Assembly: GCA_020137815.1 (NCBI GenBank)
Contig: CM035354.1
Span: 4,065,342 to 4,129,341, forward strand
Length of the DNA stretch: 64,000 bases
Reading direction: 5' to 3'
Source of the DNA: Hormiphora californensis
Lineage: Eukaryota > Ctenophora > Tentaculata > Cydippida > Pleurobrachiidae
Each line of letters opens with the position of its first letter. The stretch's first letter is position 1. The position numbers and the translations under genes are program-made. Below are positions 42,128 through 56,547 of the stretch, piece after piece. The notes beneath the pieces are model-generated. The model was given only the letters and a program-made list of their open reading frames with translations. It had not been told where the DNA came from and did no database searches.

Positions 42128-45076
42128 ATGAGTACATCAGATGCTACCGATTACTTCGACAAATGTGTGTTGAAGGAAAACGTTTCAACCGTTCTCGACT
42201 CCCTGTTTACCCTCGACCCCCTTCCCTTTAACCCCTACACACATCTCACCCGGCACTTCCTCTCGCTAGCTGAGCACTACTGGATCAACAAATGCCACAC
42301 GACATCCCGGGGGTATCAGCGATGGAGTGTCGTCAAGAGTGGCCATCTTTACTGCTCAACAGATCAGGATGTCTGTATCGCAGGTCAGAAACACATTGTA
42401 GAACTGATCAATGTCACAGCAGTGAATCCCATCATAACTCGGATCATGTCCTTCACTCAAGACCTCCCTGAGAAAAGTGCAGTAACTCTTCTGTCTCCGG
42501 CGTGTTTTCATGGATCAGTCCTAGGTCAACAAGATAGGGAAATCAATCTCCACGTTGATTTGGTTTATCAAAACACTGACAAGGAGCAGGCGATATCACA
42601 GGCTGTTGATGCGATTATGAATGATGTAAGTGATGGGTACCTCAAGACGTTGGTAGTGGAAGATGTAAATGGTGAAAGACATGAATCACCAACAAAAGAG
42701 GAACTATTGACACTCCTTCCCGATGCAAAACTCATCCAATCTTCCTGTTCTGTTTTTGAAAGTGGAACTTTGGTTAAAGTCACTAAAAATTTCTCTGTGG
42801 TGCGTGTGTGGAAGAAGGTAATGAAACTAATTTGTAGTTTGGTAGCGGGTCCGATGGTTACAACTTCACTTCATTTCGGTGTTCTCATCGGGGAAAAGAG
42901 CCTGAAAATTTACAATTCAGTCCTGCTAGCCTCATCTATAACTGAACAAGATCCCAGGAGTAGGAAAGAGGTGGTCAAATCGCTGTCGCCAAAACACCCA
43001 GCAGTGTTTGCCAGTGCTCGTTCCCAGCTCTCAGCCATCGATATTTCACCATCTTTGGATATTTTCCAGTTTTGTCAAGGGCATCTTCTAAAATTACTAC
43101 TAGATGGAATAGATGAAGATGCGGATGATGTGATTCGAGAAATTTCTCTCCTCTTTCAATCTACCTCCGCTGTCTTTCATACCCTAGCAAAAAGATACAG
43201 TGATTTCGAGGCATGGACTGCAACAGAAGGAGTTGAGAAGGCGTCTGCTGTTTTAGCGGACATTGTCGGCTTACTCCACGACATGGAGCCTCCTGTGTCT
43301 CCCATTCATTCCTGTTTTATCCAGTCACTGGAACACAACGTGTTCCTCATGGAACAGATGACCCTGAATCCGGAACAATCAGGGAACATCCCTGCGTTTC
43401 TGGGTGTCGAGAAGGTGTCGTGTGGTGTCGCTTCCCTTTCATTCCTTCCCTGTGTTCTATCACAACTTTCCATTCTCTCGGAGATAGTGTCTAGTTCCAC
43501 CACCACTAACATATCTCCTGACCATCCGTTTATCAAGTTCCAACATGAGGTCAAGGAGTCGCAAGATAAGCTACCAGCGGTGGAGTATGATTGTGGTTTC
43601 TATGATCCAGCCTTCCTCAAATACCTCATGTACACCGTTGATATGGACCGTAATTTGGCCAAAGTGACAAGCTCGGGTAATATTCCCAAAGTGATTGTCC
43701 TGCTTATCCTACCAGAGTGACTATGCAGCTCGATAGGACTCTAGAAACTGCTCTTCAGCACCTATTTCAATGGATTATCCTGTGAATCCCTACAGTGAAC
43801 TTGTCCGGGAGTGTCTCACAGCTTCACATCGTGTCTGGTCGGACGGGGTTAAAGGATTCCCTCATTAGGTCAACCGATGGTTCAAAAACCGAGGCTCAAA
43901 GATGCCTGAACACCAAGTTTTTGGGCTTGCTGGAGATGTGTTCGGGCTTCACCACACACTGTTACAGAGTGATTCCTGATGGGCTGGATTTTGTTTTGGC
44001 TGTGTGTACCTCCGTCAAGAATAATCCTTACATCACGAAAAAGGGAGGTATCCGGATCTCTCACGTAGGTGTTCCCTTGTGCAGAGAGTGTCCTCGTGGG
44101 TAGGGTTGACCCCATGGTATACTCGTTACGATGTGAGGAATATTACGTTATGATCAAGGAGAAACCGTCCGCAAATGTTGATGTTGGACTCTCTTTCCTC
44201 ACCGAAATGTTGCTATCCCACCTGGTTGAGATGTCAGAGGGACAGATAGTGGTGGGGTACAGTGTGGATTATGAGGGTTTGATACTCCTAGATATGGATC
44301 GGGTTCAGGGCCGGTTGGAGGAGAGGCAAGCATTGCAGTCTGACATTAGTGAGGCCATTTACAATCGGTCACAGCTGACCTTTGAGTTTATAGTGAAAAG
44401 TCCGATAGGTCACTACATAAGGGTTTCAAAGGATATAAAACCAGTTTACACTGACAAAAGTACGGGTTTGGATGATCACTTTACCCCCTGCGACATAATC
44501 AATGCTAACTTTGCTGTCTTCCCAAAACTCTACTCAGCATCGTTCTTCTACGACTACGCTCCGGGTCGGGCTGATATTGATTTCGCAGTGAACCAGTTGA
44601 ACCAGAGAATAGTTCGTGAAGGGGATGGATGGGAAGTTTATAGAGCGATTCAACTGAAGTGCATGCTTTGCGAGGATATTTCATTTCTCGCCAGCGCTGT
44701 TAGAATATCGCACTCTAACTCATCTAGAATTCATGGTGTTCAGCTGCTAAATGGGTTGATAAGTGACCTGCTGGAGATGCCAGTGGTAGATGGAGATGTG
44801 GTGCGAGACATGGTGACTGATTATGTGTCATACTGTAGAGCTCTTATCAACATTCTTGGACTAGAGGAACCAATCGTAGCATTTATTGAGCTATTGCTGG
44901 AAGGTTTGGGTAGTACGGAACTCGAGGGACCTCTGAAAACTCTTTTCATCGTCTTTTCTGCACTGGCTCAATTCCAGGAAAAAGCATCTGCAGGAATAGT
45001 TAAAGAGTGTGTTCAGAAATATGTAAAAGCGGCTCAAGATGAGCTGAATCGATCCGCTGCAAGGGACTTTTTGTAG
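42128..45076 (+). CDS. Unrecognised 846-aa protein, 2 exons
   Basis: Exons 42128-43676 and 44085-45076 join across GTAATA...TTGTGCAG in phase 1, restoring one frame of 847 codons. The 408-bp interval has stops in all frames and is best read as an intron. The protein is predicted soluble, alpha/beta in composition, with no signal peptide, membrane segment or motif I know. Segments such as VGYSVDYEGLILLDMD and CDIINANFAVFPKLYSASFF look well structured. The gene is in tandem with IFT172, 171 bp upstream of its ATG. A fast-evolving or lineage-specific gene is likely. Confidence 0.7.
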
Positions 45077-45247
45077 GTTTTCTGACGAAGTTTTTTAAAT
45101 CTTTTGCATGTGGTGTATTTTTGTATGTTTACATTTTGAGAATGATAATAATTGAGAATCTTTTGATAGCTATTTTCTGAAAACTTCGTTGTATCATTCT
45201 AAACTCTCCACTTCAATACATTTTCCTAAATATCCCTCTTTCTAGCC
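45077..45247. promoter_or_regulatory. Short IFT172 promoter interval
   Basis: Only 171 bp separate the previous stop codon from the IFT172 ATG. No perfect X-box is visible in it, although IFT genes are usually RFX targets. The ATG is preceded by tttctag, which could be a 3' splice site for a leader exon or trans-splicing. Confidence 0.4.
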
Positions 45248-48200
45248 ATGCAACTGCGGTACTTGAAGTCTCTAGTACCGGCTCAGGATGGTCAGGCCAA
45301 GGTAACAGCTTTCGCGTGGTCACCAAACAACGCAAAACTAGCCGTTGTCACAGTAGATCGGGTGATATTGTTGTTCGATGACCACGGAGAAAAACGGGAC
45401 AAATTCTCCACCAAACCTTCCGATCCTAACAATACCCGGAAGCAGTACCAGGTCAAGGCCCTCGCTTTCTCTCCCGACTCCACGAGGATTGCGGTGGGGC
45501 AAACAGACGACATTGTGTTTGTTTACAAGATTGGAGAGGAATGGGGCGATAGGAAGACGATTAGTAACAAATTCCTCCAAGAGGCGGCTGTTACCTCCAT
45601 GGTCTGGCCACCGGATCAGCCTGCGTTTATTATTGGTTTAGCGAACGGAAAGGTCCGGCTGTGTAATGTGAGGACTAACAAATCACAACCGCTTTATGGG
45701 TCCGATAGTTGCGTTGTGGCCCTGGCATCAAAGTAAGTAAAGAATAGTCAGTAACCCTTAGAGGTATAGTTTTTTAACCCATGTGTCTCTTTGATTGATA
45801 TTGAAATTGGCTATTAATTAATTCACATCTCCCAAATAAAAAGTTATCAAATTCCTTTTCAGTCCATCTAACAAGGCGATTATCTCGGGTCACGCGGATG
45901 GAACCATTCTTCGATACTTTTTCGACAATGAAGGAACAGGGCTAAGCCATGGCCAGGTTGTCCGGCATTCCTGTGCACCCTACGCCCTAGCATGGGGCTC
46001 TTCAATCGTGGCAGCTGGATGCGATAAGAGAATACTCATGTACACTCCTGATGGTGGGTACACTGTTTTTTTGTATGTTGTCTCACGAGGGAAACCATGT
46101 TACCGATCCAAGCATCGTTTAGTAATATTTGTTCGACGACGGCAGCCATTCTAACTTTTCAACCCCTGTCCCCCTTCAACATCTTGATCCCCCTCATCCC
46201 ATCATCCATAGGCAAGATAACTCAGCAGTTTGACTACTCTAAAGACCTTGATGAGAAGGAGTTTACTGTGGCCACAAGTAGTCCAAGTGGTCACTCTCTT
46301 GTCCTGGGAAGTTTCAACCGATTGAGGGTGTTCAACTGGGCTCCCAGGAAACACACATGGGAGGAGGGTGTTCCGAAGAACATTCCTAATTTGTACACCA
46401 TCACCGCTCTAAGTTGGAAGAGAGATGGATCTCGACTGATTTGTGTAAGTTGAACTCTGATATTAGAGAATATTACTTGGGACTTGGGACCACCCAGTAA
46501 TACATGTGTTTCCAATAACTACCCACCCACAATCTCTAGGGATCGCTATGTGGCGCTGTTGACCTATTTGATTGTTGTCTCCGTCGTACTATCTACAAGA
46601 ACAAGTTTGAAATGACTTACGTTGGACTGTCCCAAGTGATTGTCAAGAATCTCCAGACAGGAACTCGTGTTGTCGTTAAATCTCACTACTCTTACGAGAT
46701 ACAGAAGGTATGTTCTCACTTAGTATGTCACTAGGTAAGTTTATCACTTATTCAAGTGATAAAATATTTTATACAGTTCATGCATTGGTTAGATATCAGT
46801 TTCCCTCTAAGAAGATGATTTTCCTATTCATCTGTCATTTTGTACCAGGTGAGCATAATGGGGAACGACAAGTACATTGTAGCGTACACCTCCGACACAC
46901 TCTTACTGGGAGATCTAAAGAGCTTCAGGATCAGTGAAATTGCATGGTCAGCCACGGGAGGGAATGAGAAGTTTGTGTTCCAGCACAATAACGTGTGTAT
47001 GATCTTCAACGCTGGGGAACTGACTCTGGTAAGTGAGGGGATGTTCAATGTTCATACCTAGTTCATAGCTTACTTTGGTAAGCATTGATGAGGGGGTGCT
47101 TAATGCTTATAGTCCGCAAATAAAGAACGTTTATGTTGAGGGATTGTGTTTGCTACTATGTATTGTGTTTCAATGTCGTCAGTTAGTCAGTTACACACAC
47201 ACGTGTGCTTGTTAGGTCACATGCAATGATTTCAATCACGTGTAATACATATCTCTCTCATCTCGAGTCACTTGACCTACAATTCTTATGGATAATCAAC
47301 CCGGCCCATCGGTCACTAATGTTCACTTTCAACAGGTTGAGTACGGTACAAATGACATTCTGGGTTCAGTCAGAACTGAATTCATGTCGCCCCATCTGGT
47401 TAGTGTCCGGATCAACGAGAGAAGGGTCCGAGGGGTGGAGGAGAACAAGAAGATAGCTTATCTAGTGGATCTGAAAACTATATCAATAGGTAATTATTAT
47501 ATTGGCACCTACGCCCCAATATTGGTAGTGAGGTCCAGGGTGAATATTGAAAAAGAACAACAAGATATCACTTGGATTTCTAAACTTATTTAGTTATCAT
47601 TTTCAGTAGGTAAAAAACTTCAGCATTACCAATTTCACACGATTAAACTTTAACATGATCAATTTCACACAATAAAAAACTTTTCATGTCGTGTTCAGGG
47701 ACAAATGATAGATGGTCAATGTTCAAGTGTGTTAGCAGTAGTGTTGTTGTTACTCATCACGGTCATTGGGTGTTCTCGAACCCTCCTTTCCGTTCGGTAC
47801 TGGAACACCCTCTGTAGCCCATCAACTACAAAATCAGTGATGTACGTGTCATAAATTAATGGGTTAATTAAGGAGTTAATTGGAAGAAAAATTATAGAAA
47901 ACAGATCGTAGAACGGTGTTGCGTCGACAGCTTCCAGGAAGTGTAAAGTGCAGACGGTCACAAATGGGACCCAGCATAGGAAATCAGTCAGAACGATGGA
48001 AGTTATTTTCCTTTTCATTTTGCGGAGGAATCTCCTCCTGTTTGTAGCCCTTACTGCATCCCTTCCTCCTCCACCCCTTGAGTTGTAGTTGATGTATCCA
48101 TACGCTATTACTATGGTAACAAAACATACCATATTGATGCCCAAGGATGGCCCAGGTAAACTCTTTCTGGGCATCGCCCCGTTTTACAAAGTACTTGAAC

Positions 48201-51200
48201 AGACAAACACCTGCGTTCCCATAGAAACCAAGATCGCTTCCCCTGGGTTCCGGCTTGTCACTCTTCGTGTCACTGGCGTTCGAATGACTGGCATAGAACA
48301 TACCACCTAACATTCTTTTAATTTGATCCCAAGGGAGAATTGTTTCATCATCTGTGTTCTTCGTTTTGTAGTACCCCTTGAGGATATCAATATGTTTCTG
48401 TTTGCTGACCGATCCCACGAATATGGGGTACTCAGTACTGTTGTAGAAGATTCCGTTAATGAAATAATCCTTAAACCCATCAATCATGGGAATAACGGCT
48501 ATAACAATAGCGGCTGCCGAAATGTAGATCACTGAACCGACCAGGACTCCCTTGGCTCGCTTGGAAAGGATCACACCAGACGGTCTATGTGACGTCATTA
48601 CACAAGCTCTGAAAACACTCAGGAGGGTCATTGAAAAGAGTGCTAGTTGTGTTCCAATGGTGCTGATTATACCCAACATTGTGCACTTCCACCCAATCAA
48701 CCAGGTGAATCGATCCTGGCAGTAGCTCCGTCCAATTATCACATCTGCTATGCCTATAAACAAGAGGTAGACTCCCACACACATATCCCCTACTGCTATC
48801 AGGATCACTAAAACTTTGACAACCGTTGTAGTTTCGTTACCCTTATTTTGGTGGAGGTAGATGGAGCAGTTGATGATGACGGAAAGGTTGAATATAACAG
48901 AGAGAATTCCAATTAGCCAAGTGGCAAAACTCAGAACAGGGTTTGTGATTAGCCCCTCGCTGGTATTGCAGACTTGGCATTCGTCATCCCCATGTGGGCA
49001 GTCAAATTTACCATCGCAAACCGAGCTCCAAGGTATCAACCTGGTACGGAGAGAGAGAAGGGGTTAGTTACAATATGGTACGGAGATAGAGAGGTAGTTA
49101 ACTTTGGGCAACCATGCACCTTATAAATTATAAAATGGGGCCTCCTGAATAACTTGATGATAAAGTTTTCGAGGCATGTTACCGGTTTGAGTCGCTAGAG
49201 GCGCACGAATAGTGGTTAATACAGTATTCCTCGTCGCTGTTGTCCCCACAGTCATCGGCCAGGTTACATACCAACTCAGGTCTAATACAAACATCGTTCC
49301 TAAATTGGTTACCATGGTTACCATAGGTTGTTCATGTATGAAATGGTTACAATGCTTACCAACACACGCTAGCTATATTGTCACATCCACCTGACTACCA
49401 TGGTAACTCACTTGCAGGAGAATATTTCGTCTCTATATGTCCCCCTATCCACTAGAGTTATCCTTTGGTTAGGTGCAAGTGTAAGGGTGTAAAACAGGTT
49501 CTTCATCATGTGGGGACAGGAGTTGTAGGAGAGCGTTCGGTTGTCATAGGGACAGATCGCATTCTCATTGCTACACCTCCCTTTACATGCGTAATAAACG
49601 TACATGCTACCGTAAACGAATCTGGAGAGGAGGTATAAGTCAGTGGGGTAACTGGGTCCGGAAACCCATTTCCAATGCTTAGAAGTTGGGTATATTTCCC
49701 CTGGTAATTTAACCAAAAAACTAGTTTATACCTGCAGTCAACTGAGTGTTCAGGGGGCACCATAAGTTTCACTTTTTCCACACCATACGCATCATTCTGA
49801 AAATGCTCTACCACCTCGCACTCAAACCACGGGTTCTGCGGTCCACTTAAACCTGGCAGACAGTAACTCAAAAAGTTAACATTGCCTATTTCGGGTATCC
49901 GTGGTGATTGGGTACTCTGCCTATCCTGTGCTATGCGGCACAGCGGTCTCTCAGTCCCACCACAGTCCTCAATGTTGTTACACAGTTTCTCTGTGGGGTA
50001 CCGGGTATCTGTGTGCTCCTCTGGACAAATGAACACCACAGGACACTCTTCGTCTCGACCGACACAAACGCTTTTACCGTTACCAGTAAAGCACTGCTTA
50101 TGTAGCGTCTCGGTATCTTCATCCTCGTTGTCAAGGCAATCCTGGACTCCATCGCAAACCCAACTTTTTGGAATCCTCCGCCTTGTGACGTGGTCCCCGA
50201 GTCTCCTGGAGCAGTTCCACGTTGTCATCAGATCATCATCGCACTCACGTCGTGACTCATCCTTCCCAAAGGAGCAATCTTTGGTTCCGTCACATAGCTG
50301 GTGTTTGTGGATGCGGCAATCGTACTCGGCCAACTCACAGGCCTCATCAAAGTGATCGTTGCATGTAGGTGCACCTGTACAAATACCTGTTGGGAAGTGA
50401 GATGTCACTGCAGTCGTAAGTCATGCAACCATCAATGTAGGTTGCATAAAGTGTGAGCCTCGACTGACTTACTTAGTTGAAATGATTCTTGTCAGTTCGC
50501 GTTCGCACTGTTTTGATGAGAGGGAGACTAATTTTACCTGAAAGAGAGATATTTCCAATGATAACCACTTCATCATCTGGTTTTGAACTACTCATATTGC
50601 AAGTCAGAAAGATGGTATCATTGCATCCAACCTGGTCCTTCCCATCGCTGCACACCAACTCGCCAATCTCTTTTGCATCACTATGGGATAGGATCAGAAA
50701 GTTTAGCTGTGTTATGTGGTAGCAGGATGCTAAACTGGCTTGAGATTGAGAACTGAAAGTCTAAACAATGAGATGTTGTGAAAACTCGATAACTTCACAG
50801 TTCACAATATGTCAGTACTAAAAGGTGTTTGGTTCATACCTGCACATTTGACCCTTAGAAAGATTTCTCCTGGTCGGATAGAGATCAGTTTCGCAGTTTG
50901 CAACAAACACCCCGTTTTCCACCAAATCAGACTTGTCCCGGCAGCGGGATGTCGTTGCACCCGGTACGAACATGTCCACGGGATGTATCCACCGGGTCCT
51001 GTGAGGTGAGTTCACTGACTCACACGACATGCCCCTACCATGTTTACAATTCAGCTCATCGTCTCCTGGAAATCAAATATCACAAAGTGAGGGGAGTAAA
51101 ACAGTGCAAAACAGATCAAAAAAGTCAAAGTCCAGGTCTCTCCCAATCATTGGGTATGCCTGCGGTGCTTACTGCTTATCTCCGATTGAAGTCCTAAGCC

Positions 51201-54200
51201 ACTCCGTACCGAAGTACTAAACTTGCAGTCTGGGGACCAGCCCTACGTGCAAGGGAGTGTGACTTTCCAGTAGTTGCTGTACCAATTTATAGCTCGGTCA
51301 ACTAGACGGCTTGCGTCGGGTCCCGAACCCAGGACCTTCTGCATGAGAGGCGAGTGTGTTACCACTACACCACCCAGCCGACGAACCCAGCCGACGAAGT
51401 AAAACAGATAACCGTTCAAAACATACCGATATCGGGATGGCAGTCAATAACTTGGTTGCACAGTTTACTCTCATCGATCCTCATACCGGTATCTTCACAC
51501 GTATACGCTGGGAAATAGTAATTCTTCAGTTCTTCAGTATTACTGCAACTAACATGAAATATCGCTAAGTACATTTGTTGGGTGGGTACAGATACCGCAG
51601 TACTACTTACATTGGTTTTGATTGTCTGGTGGGCAGAACTGCTCATCCACATTCCCATTACGAATACAATCATTGATTCCATCACAGTGGACCCTCTGTC
51701 GTGTGGTCTCTCCTGAGGTGATATTGCCAGCGCCCGCACAGATGTAATACCCGCAAGCTGGACTACTGCTGCTTATCTCACTCCCATTAATGTGCCCACA
51801 CACCTGGAGGGGGGTTATTAAGAGGATATATTTCTTGTTCTCCATGACAGAACTATAACACTCTAAAGAATAAAGGCACACTATTGGAAGCGTCACCAGA
51901 TGTTTCCAAATGGAACTCTAGCAGTATATTGGTGCTCACGATGTCTGTAGTGAGTCGAATGAATAAAAGACACCATAAGCTCATCACCAACACACTGTGA
52001 CAGTGCCACTAAACCTAACACTAAACTGCTAGCAATGACAGCATTGAACATCTGGCTCTAGCAGCAGCTCCCAGCAAGAGACAGATAGTGAATTGACTGT
52101 ATCTCTAGCACGAACATGTTGTTGCATAAAATACAACGAATCAAATACAAGGTCAGGTCGAAATATGTAACACTATCAACTGATTGGCACTGTCAATGAT
52201 CTGAAACTACATCGTCAATATGGTCCTCAAAATTTATGTTTCTGTCACTGTCACGGTACCTGATAAAACAGCTCATCTTCCTTACACACGGCATCATACT
52301 GAATCTCATTGGTTGTGTTTGTAACGGTATAGAGGGTTGGGGAAGTCCAACACCTAAAGATTGTGGCATTGTTCTTGCAACGTAGTTTTAGGAAATCGTG
52401 TACAACTGTAATCTCGTATTCATCGCATACGTGCTCGACAGCAACAACATCTGAGAGGTGAACCGGAAGTGTACGGATAATAGACGTTCACTTTTGATAC
52501 AGTGATTGCCGATTGGAAAACGTATCCCTTAAATGATACTACAAAGTCGATTCATTTTACCTGGTATAAGGTTGCTGCCGAAAGTCACCAAAAGTATCAG
52601 AACTTTCTGTATCATCCCTCCATCTTCTTGCTCATAATCATCACTAATTATAGATTTAACTATTGCTAATCAGACGTTAACTAATCACAACTAATTTTCA
52701 GTTGACCTAACGTTTGGAATCACCCTCGCTACCATCTCCCACGACACGCGGATCGATTGGGTGGAGCTGAACGAGACAAGTCGAAAGTTGCTGTTCAGAG
52801 ATAAGAAACTACGGTTGTATTTGTTCGATGTTGAGAGTCAGGCACGAACCACTCTCCTCAGTTATTGTAGCTACGTTCAGGTACTATTATAAGTATGCCA
52901 ACTAATTTTGCCATTTTAACAACACTGCGTAGAAAGTGGTTTTCAAATGTCGGAACACTAAGTGGATGAAAACTCGTAACATTATCATTGCTATTCGAAC
53001 ACCGGTGGCTTTTAGGCGTGTCATACGAATAGTAAGAAATTCGAAATTATTGTATTCTCAATATAATTATACCGCCATAACAAACAGCTGCAAGGTAAAA
53101 CCCAATAGGGTAAACCGGGGCAATTCGAACAACCGGGGCAATTCGAACATAGTACTGCCCGTCTCTCACCTAGTTAAGCTATCATAATGACGTCATCCTA
53201 TCTCCAGAAGAAAACTGCTCGTTCGAGCCTGCCCGTTACCACTAAATAGGCTCTAGATCCGGTTTAAGTTGGTCAATTTCCGATTTGAAAAAACCAGCTG
53301 AAAGCTAATAATATCAGCTTTCAGATGGTATAAAAATTATTTAAATATTCGCATGTTTTCATTCCAAATTCTGGTAAATTAAGATTACCGGGGCAATTCG
53401 AACAACCGGGGCAATTCGAACATGGGCAATTTGGTTAACACACCGGGGCAATTTGGTTAACTCCCGGGCCAATGATGTGCAGTTCTTTGTGCCACGTGAT
53501 CACGCGTGATACCGGGGCAATTCGAGCAAGAACGACCAGCGTGTAGATTGCGTGTAGATTACATTGTTCGAATTGCCCCCACCTCTAACAACACCAGGCG
53601 GGAATCTTCTTCTGGTGTTGTGAGGACGTTCACGTGACTCCCACGTGACGAAATAAAGCACTCCTATTGGTGATGCTCGAATTGCCCCGGTACCAATTTT
53701 TCCGACCAAAATTTTTCAATTAGTTATTTAGTTAAGTAAATGATGGTCCCTATAGTTGAAATTTATCTTATTTGAAAGATAAAATAATGAACTTTAATCC
53801 TATATAATTTTTTTCATTGTATCTTTTTTTAAATGGGAGTGAGAACCGATTAAGTAAAAAGTTAACCATTTTGCCCCGGTTTACCCTACTAATAAAAGAA
53901 TGTACCGCAAAGAGAAATATCGTTAATAAACTAGAGGGCGTGAGAGGCAATCCGATTTCTCTAAGCAACAGGGGGTCGAGTGAATGGAGTAGAGAGAGGC
54001 TAGAGAGAGAGGAGAGAGAGGAGATAGACTAGAGAGAGGGAGAGAAAAGAGATAGACTAGAGAGAGAAAGATAAAAGAATGAGAGTGAATCCATCCAATA
54101 AGATGATTCTCTTGACACCTGGCTCTTAGTTACTGACCTCTGACGTTTACGAAACCTAGGACACCACTATAGCCATAAAATCAAGTATTTGATTCTAGAG

Positions 54201-56503
54201 AAACAGATCTTTTGGAAATATATACGTTTCTAAGATAGGATATTTTGAACGAAACAATTATTTCTGAATCAGGGCAAAAATTTCCTTTGATATTGAACTC
54301 ATACATTGAAAATAAATGCCCATGCCAAGATTACTACTGTTAGGATTAGTGTAGGAAACCACCTGGTATTTTGGGGCATGAGGAAAGAAGTATTTGAATC
54401 ATCCAATACTATTCACTGCTTTATACAGGGTAGTAGAAGAGCTGTAACAAATCTAGCGATATAGTGTGAGACTGTATAACGTTAAAATATGCGCTCCGGT
54501 ACTTGTGATATTCTAAAAACATATGGTCAAAAAACGGTAAAATCCAGAATGTCTAGAAGCGAGAGAAAAAAGAGAGGGGGAAGAAAGAGACAGAAAGAGA
54601 GAGGGAGATAGAGAAAGAGAGACTCCACCACCAGATGGCATCCTTCAGCAGCGCTAAAATAGTTTATATGCACTTTACTAGATCTATCGGGTAGATGCGA
54701 GCTCCTTGTATGTTACATAGAGCCCCCCCCCCCCCTTATATCTCCGCCGGGTCACGTGACCTTCAAACTACACATTGTGCCAAAGGTGGTACCTTTCAGG
54801 ATTCACTCGAAAGTACATAACACATTAATTTATCTCCTGACTTTATAATCATATTCTCCTCAGTGGGTGCCCCTATCGGATGTGTGCGTGGCTCAGAACA
54901 GGACGAACCTCTGTGTGTGGTACAATATCGACTGTCCCGAGCGGGTTACCATGGTAACAATCAAGGGAGACATCGAGGAAATTGAACGAGCGGAAGGGAA
55001 AACTGAGGTTAGTTGTAATTATCAAGTCAAGTTTAGAGGTTATTTGTTAATCAAATAAACTTTAGAGGTGAGTTCTAACTTGAAATCTAGAGGTTAGACT
55101 ATCGCGTCGTTAGGTAGAGAAATTGACATGCTGAGAGTACCTCAGTATCACGCTCAGGAGCTCTAGCGAGTGCACCCTAGCCTATCAAAGGTACTGCATA
55201 ATTGATTAACATACAGGTGAGACTGAATATAAGTACATAATTGTAAGTACTTCTGCTACCATAAGCAGGTGGTTAAATATGAACTAGAGCTAGAATGGGA
55301 GAGAATGATAGAGAATGAGAGAGAATGGGAGAGAATGAGAAAGGCTCACGTGAAAGATGAAAGTGAGAGAAAGTAAGAAATATTATGGTTCCCGAACTTT
55401 TTGAAGAACAGAATATCTAATTTTCTAATTATCTGATTGTTTACAGGTCGTAGTGAATGAAGGAGTAACAACTATCAGCTACACCTTAGACGAAGGACTC
55501 ATTGAATTCGGAACCGCTATAGACGACGGAGATTTCAACAGGTAAGACACAAACAGATATGAAGAGACGATGTAGGAGACAAAATGAGCTATGTTTTCTA
55601 CAGACAATAGTCAGATTTTATCGACTATATATTTGCAAACATCATTGTTCTCATCATTGTTCTAGATTGTACCAGTCGACCGCGGTCCCTCTTTCGTTAT
55701 TTTGAGGGTGTGGTGCCTTTTACAATATCTCTCTATCTCTCAAACAACATCTTTTTTAAGAGAAATAAAGTCAAGCTTTATCACACATACACGCTATCTT
55801 CTTCTTGATCCAAATCCAACTCTCTCTCACAGGGCGGTCATGTACCTCGAATCTCTCGAGCTTACCCCCGAAACGGAGGCCATGTGGAAAACTCTGTCTC
55901 AGCTATCCCTGGAATCTGAACAACTACACATCGCTGAACGGTGCTATGCAGCTCTTGGGCAATATCAGCAGGGTGAGATACCTCCGGAATCTTCGAGAGC
56001 TGGCCTCCACAGAGGAGGGTGGATTTAGGGTGAAGGCGAAACTGGCCGTTCTGGATAAACAATTCAAAATGGCAGAGGCGATTTATCTGGAGCAGGGTTA
56101 CGTGGAGGATGCAATGGAAATGTATCAGGTAAGAGAGAGGGATAGTGTGAGACAGGGAGAGACAGAAAGAGTGAGAAAGAGTGACATAGGGAAAATGAGA
56201 GGGGAGAGAGAGAGGGATACAGAAAGAGAGACAGATAGAGAGAGAAAGAGATATTGGAAAGAAAAGTGAAAATGGAAACAGATGTGAAGAGGGCCAAAAC
56301 AATTTGACATGAAACTACTGTTCAGACAATGGCTCGTCTCTCTCGTGAAGGGTTCTAGACATGAAACTACTGTTCAGACAATAGCTCGTCTCTTTCGTGA
56401 AGGGTTCATAGACCCGGGTCACATGAACTTCAAACGAATGATAGAAGGGAAGCAGCAGTTATCACCCTATACGAATGACCCTTAGATGCATTCTATCTCT
56501 ATC

Positions 56504-56547
<44 letters not shown>

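Noticed and set aside
43677-44084. A series of apparent +1 frame breaks in the 42.1-45.1 kb gene
   Set aside because: The interval has stops about every 50 bases in all frames, as non-coding DNA does, and a single GT-AG intron with matching phase restores the frame.
49882-50355. 157-codon plus-strand frame
   Set aside because: Antisense shadow of the large LDLa exon of the GPCR gene.
51296-51383. Functional tRNA-Met(CAT) gene
   Set aside because: The acceptor stem pairs at only about four positions and a SINE-like body is attached.
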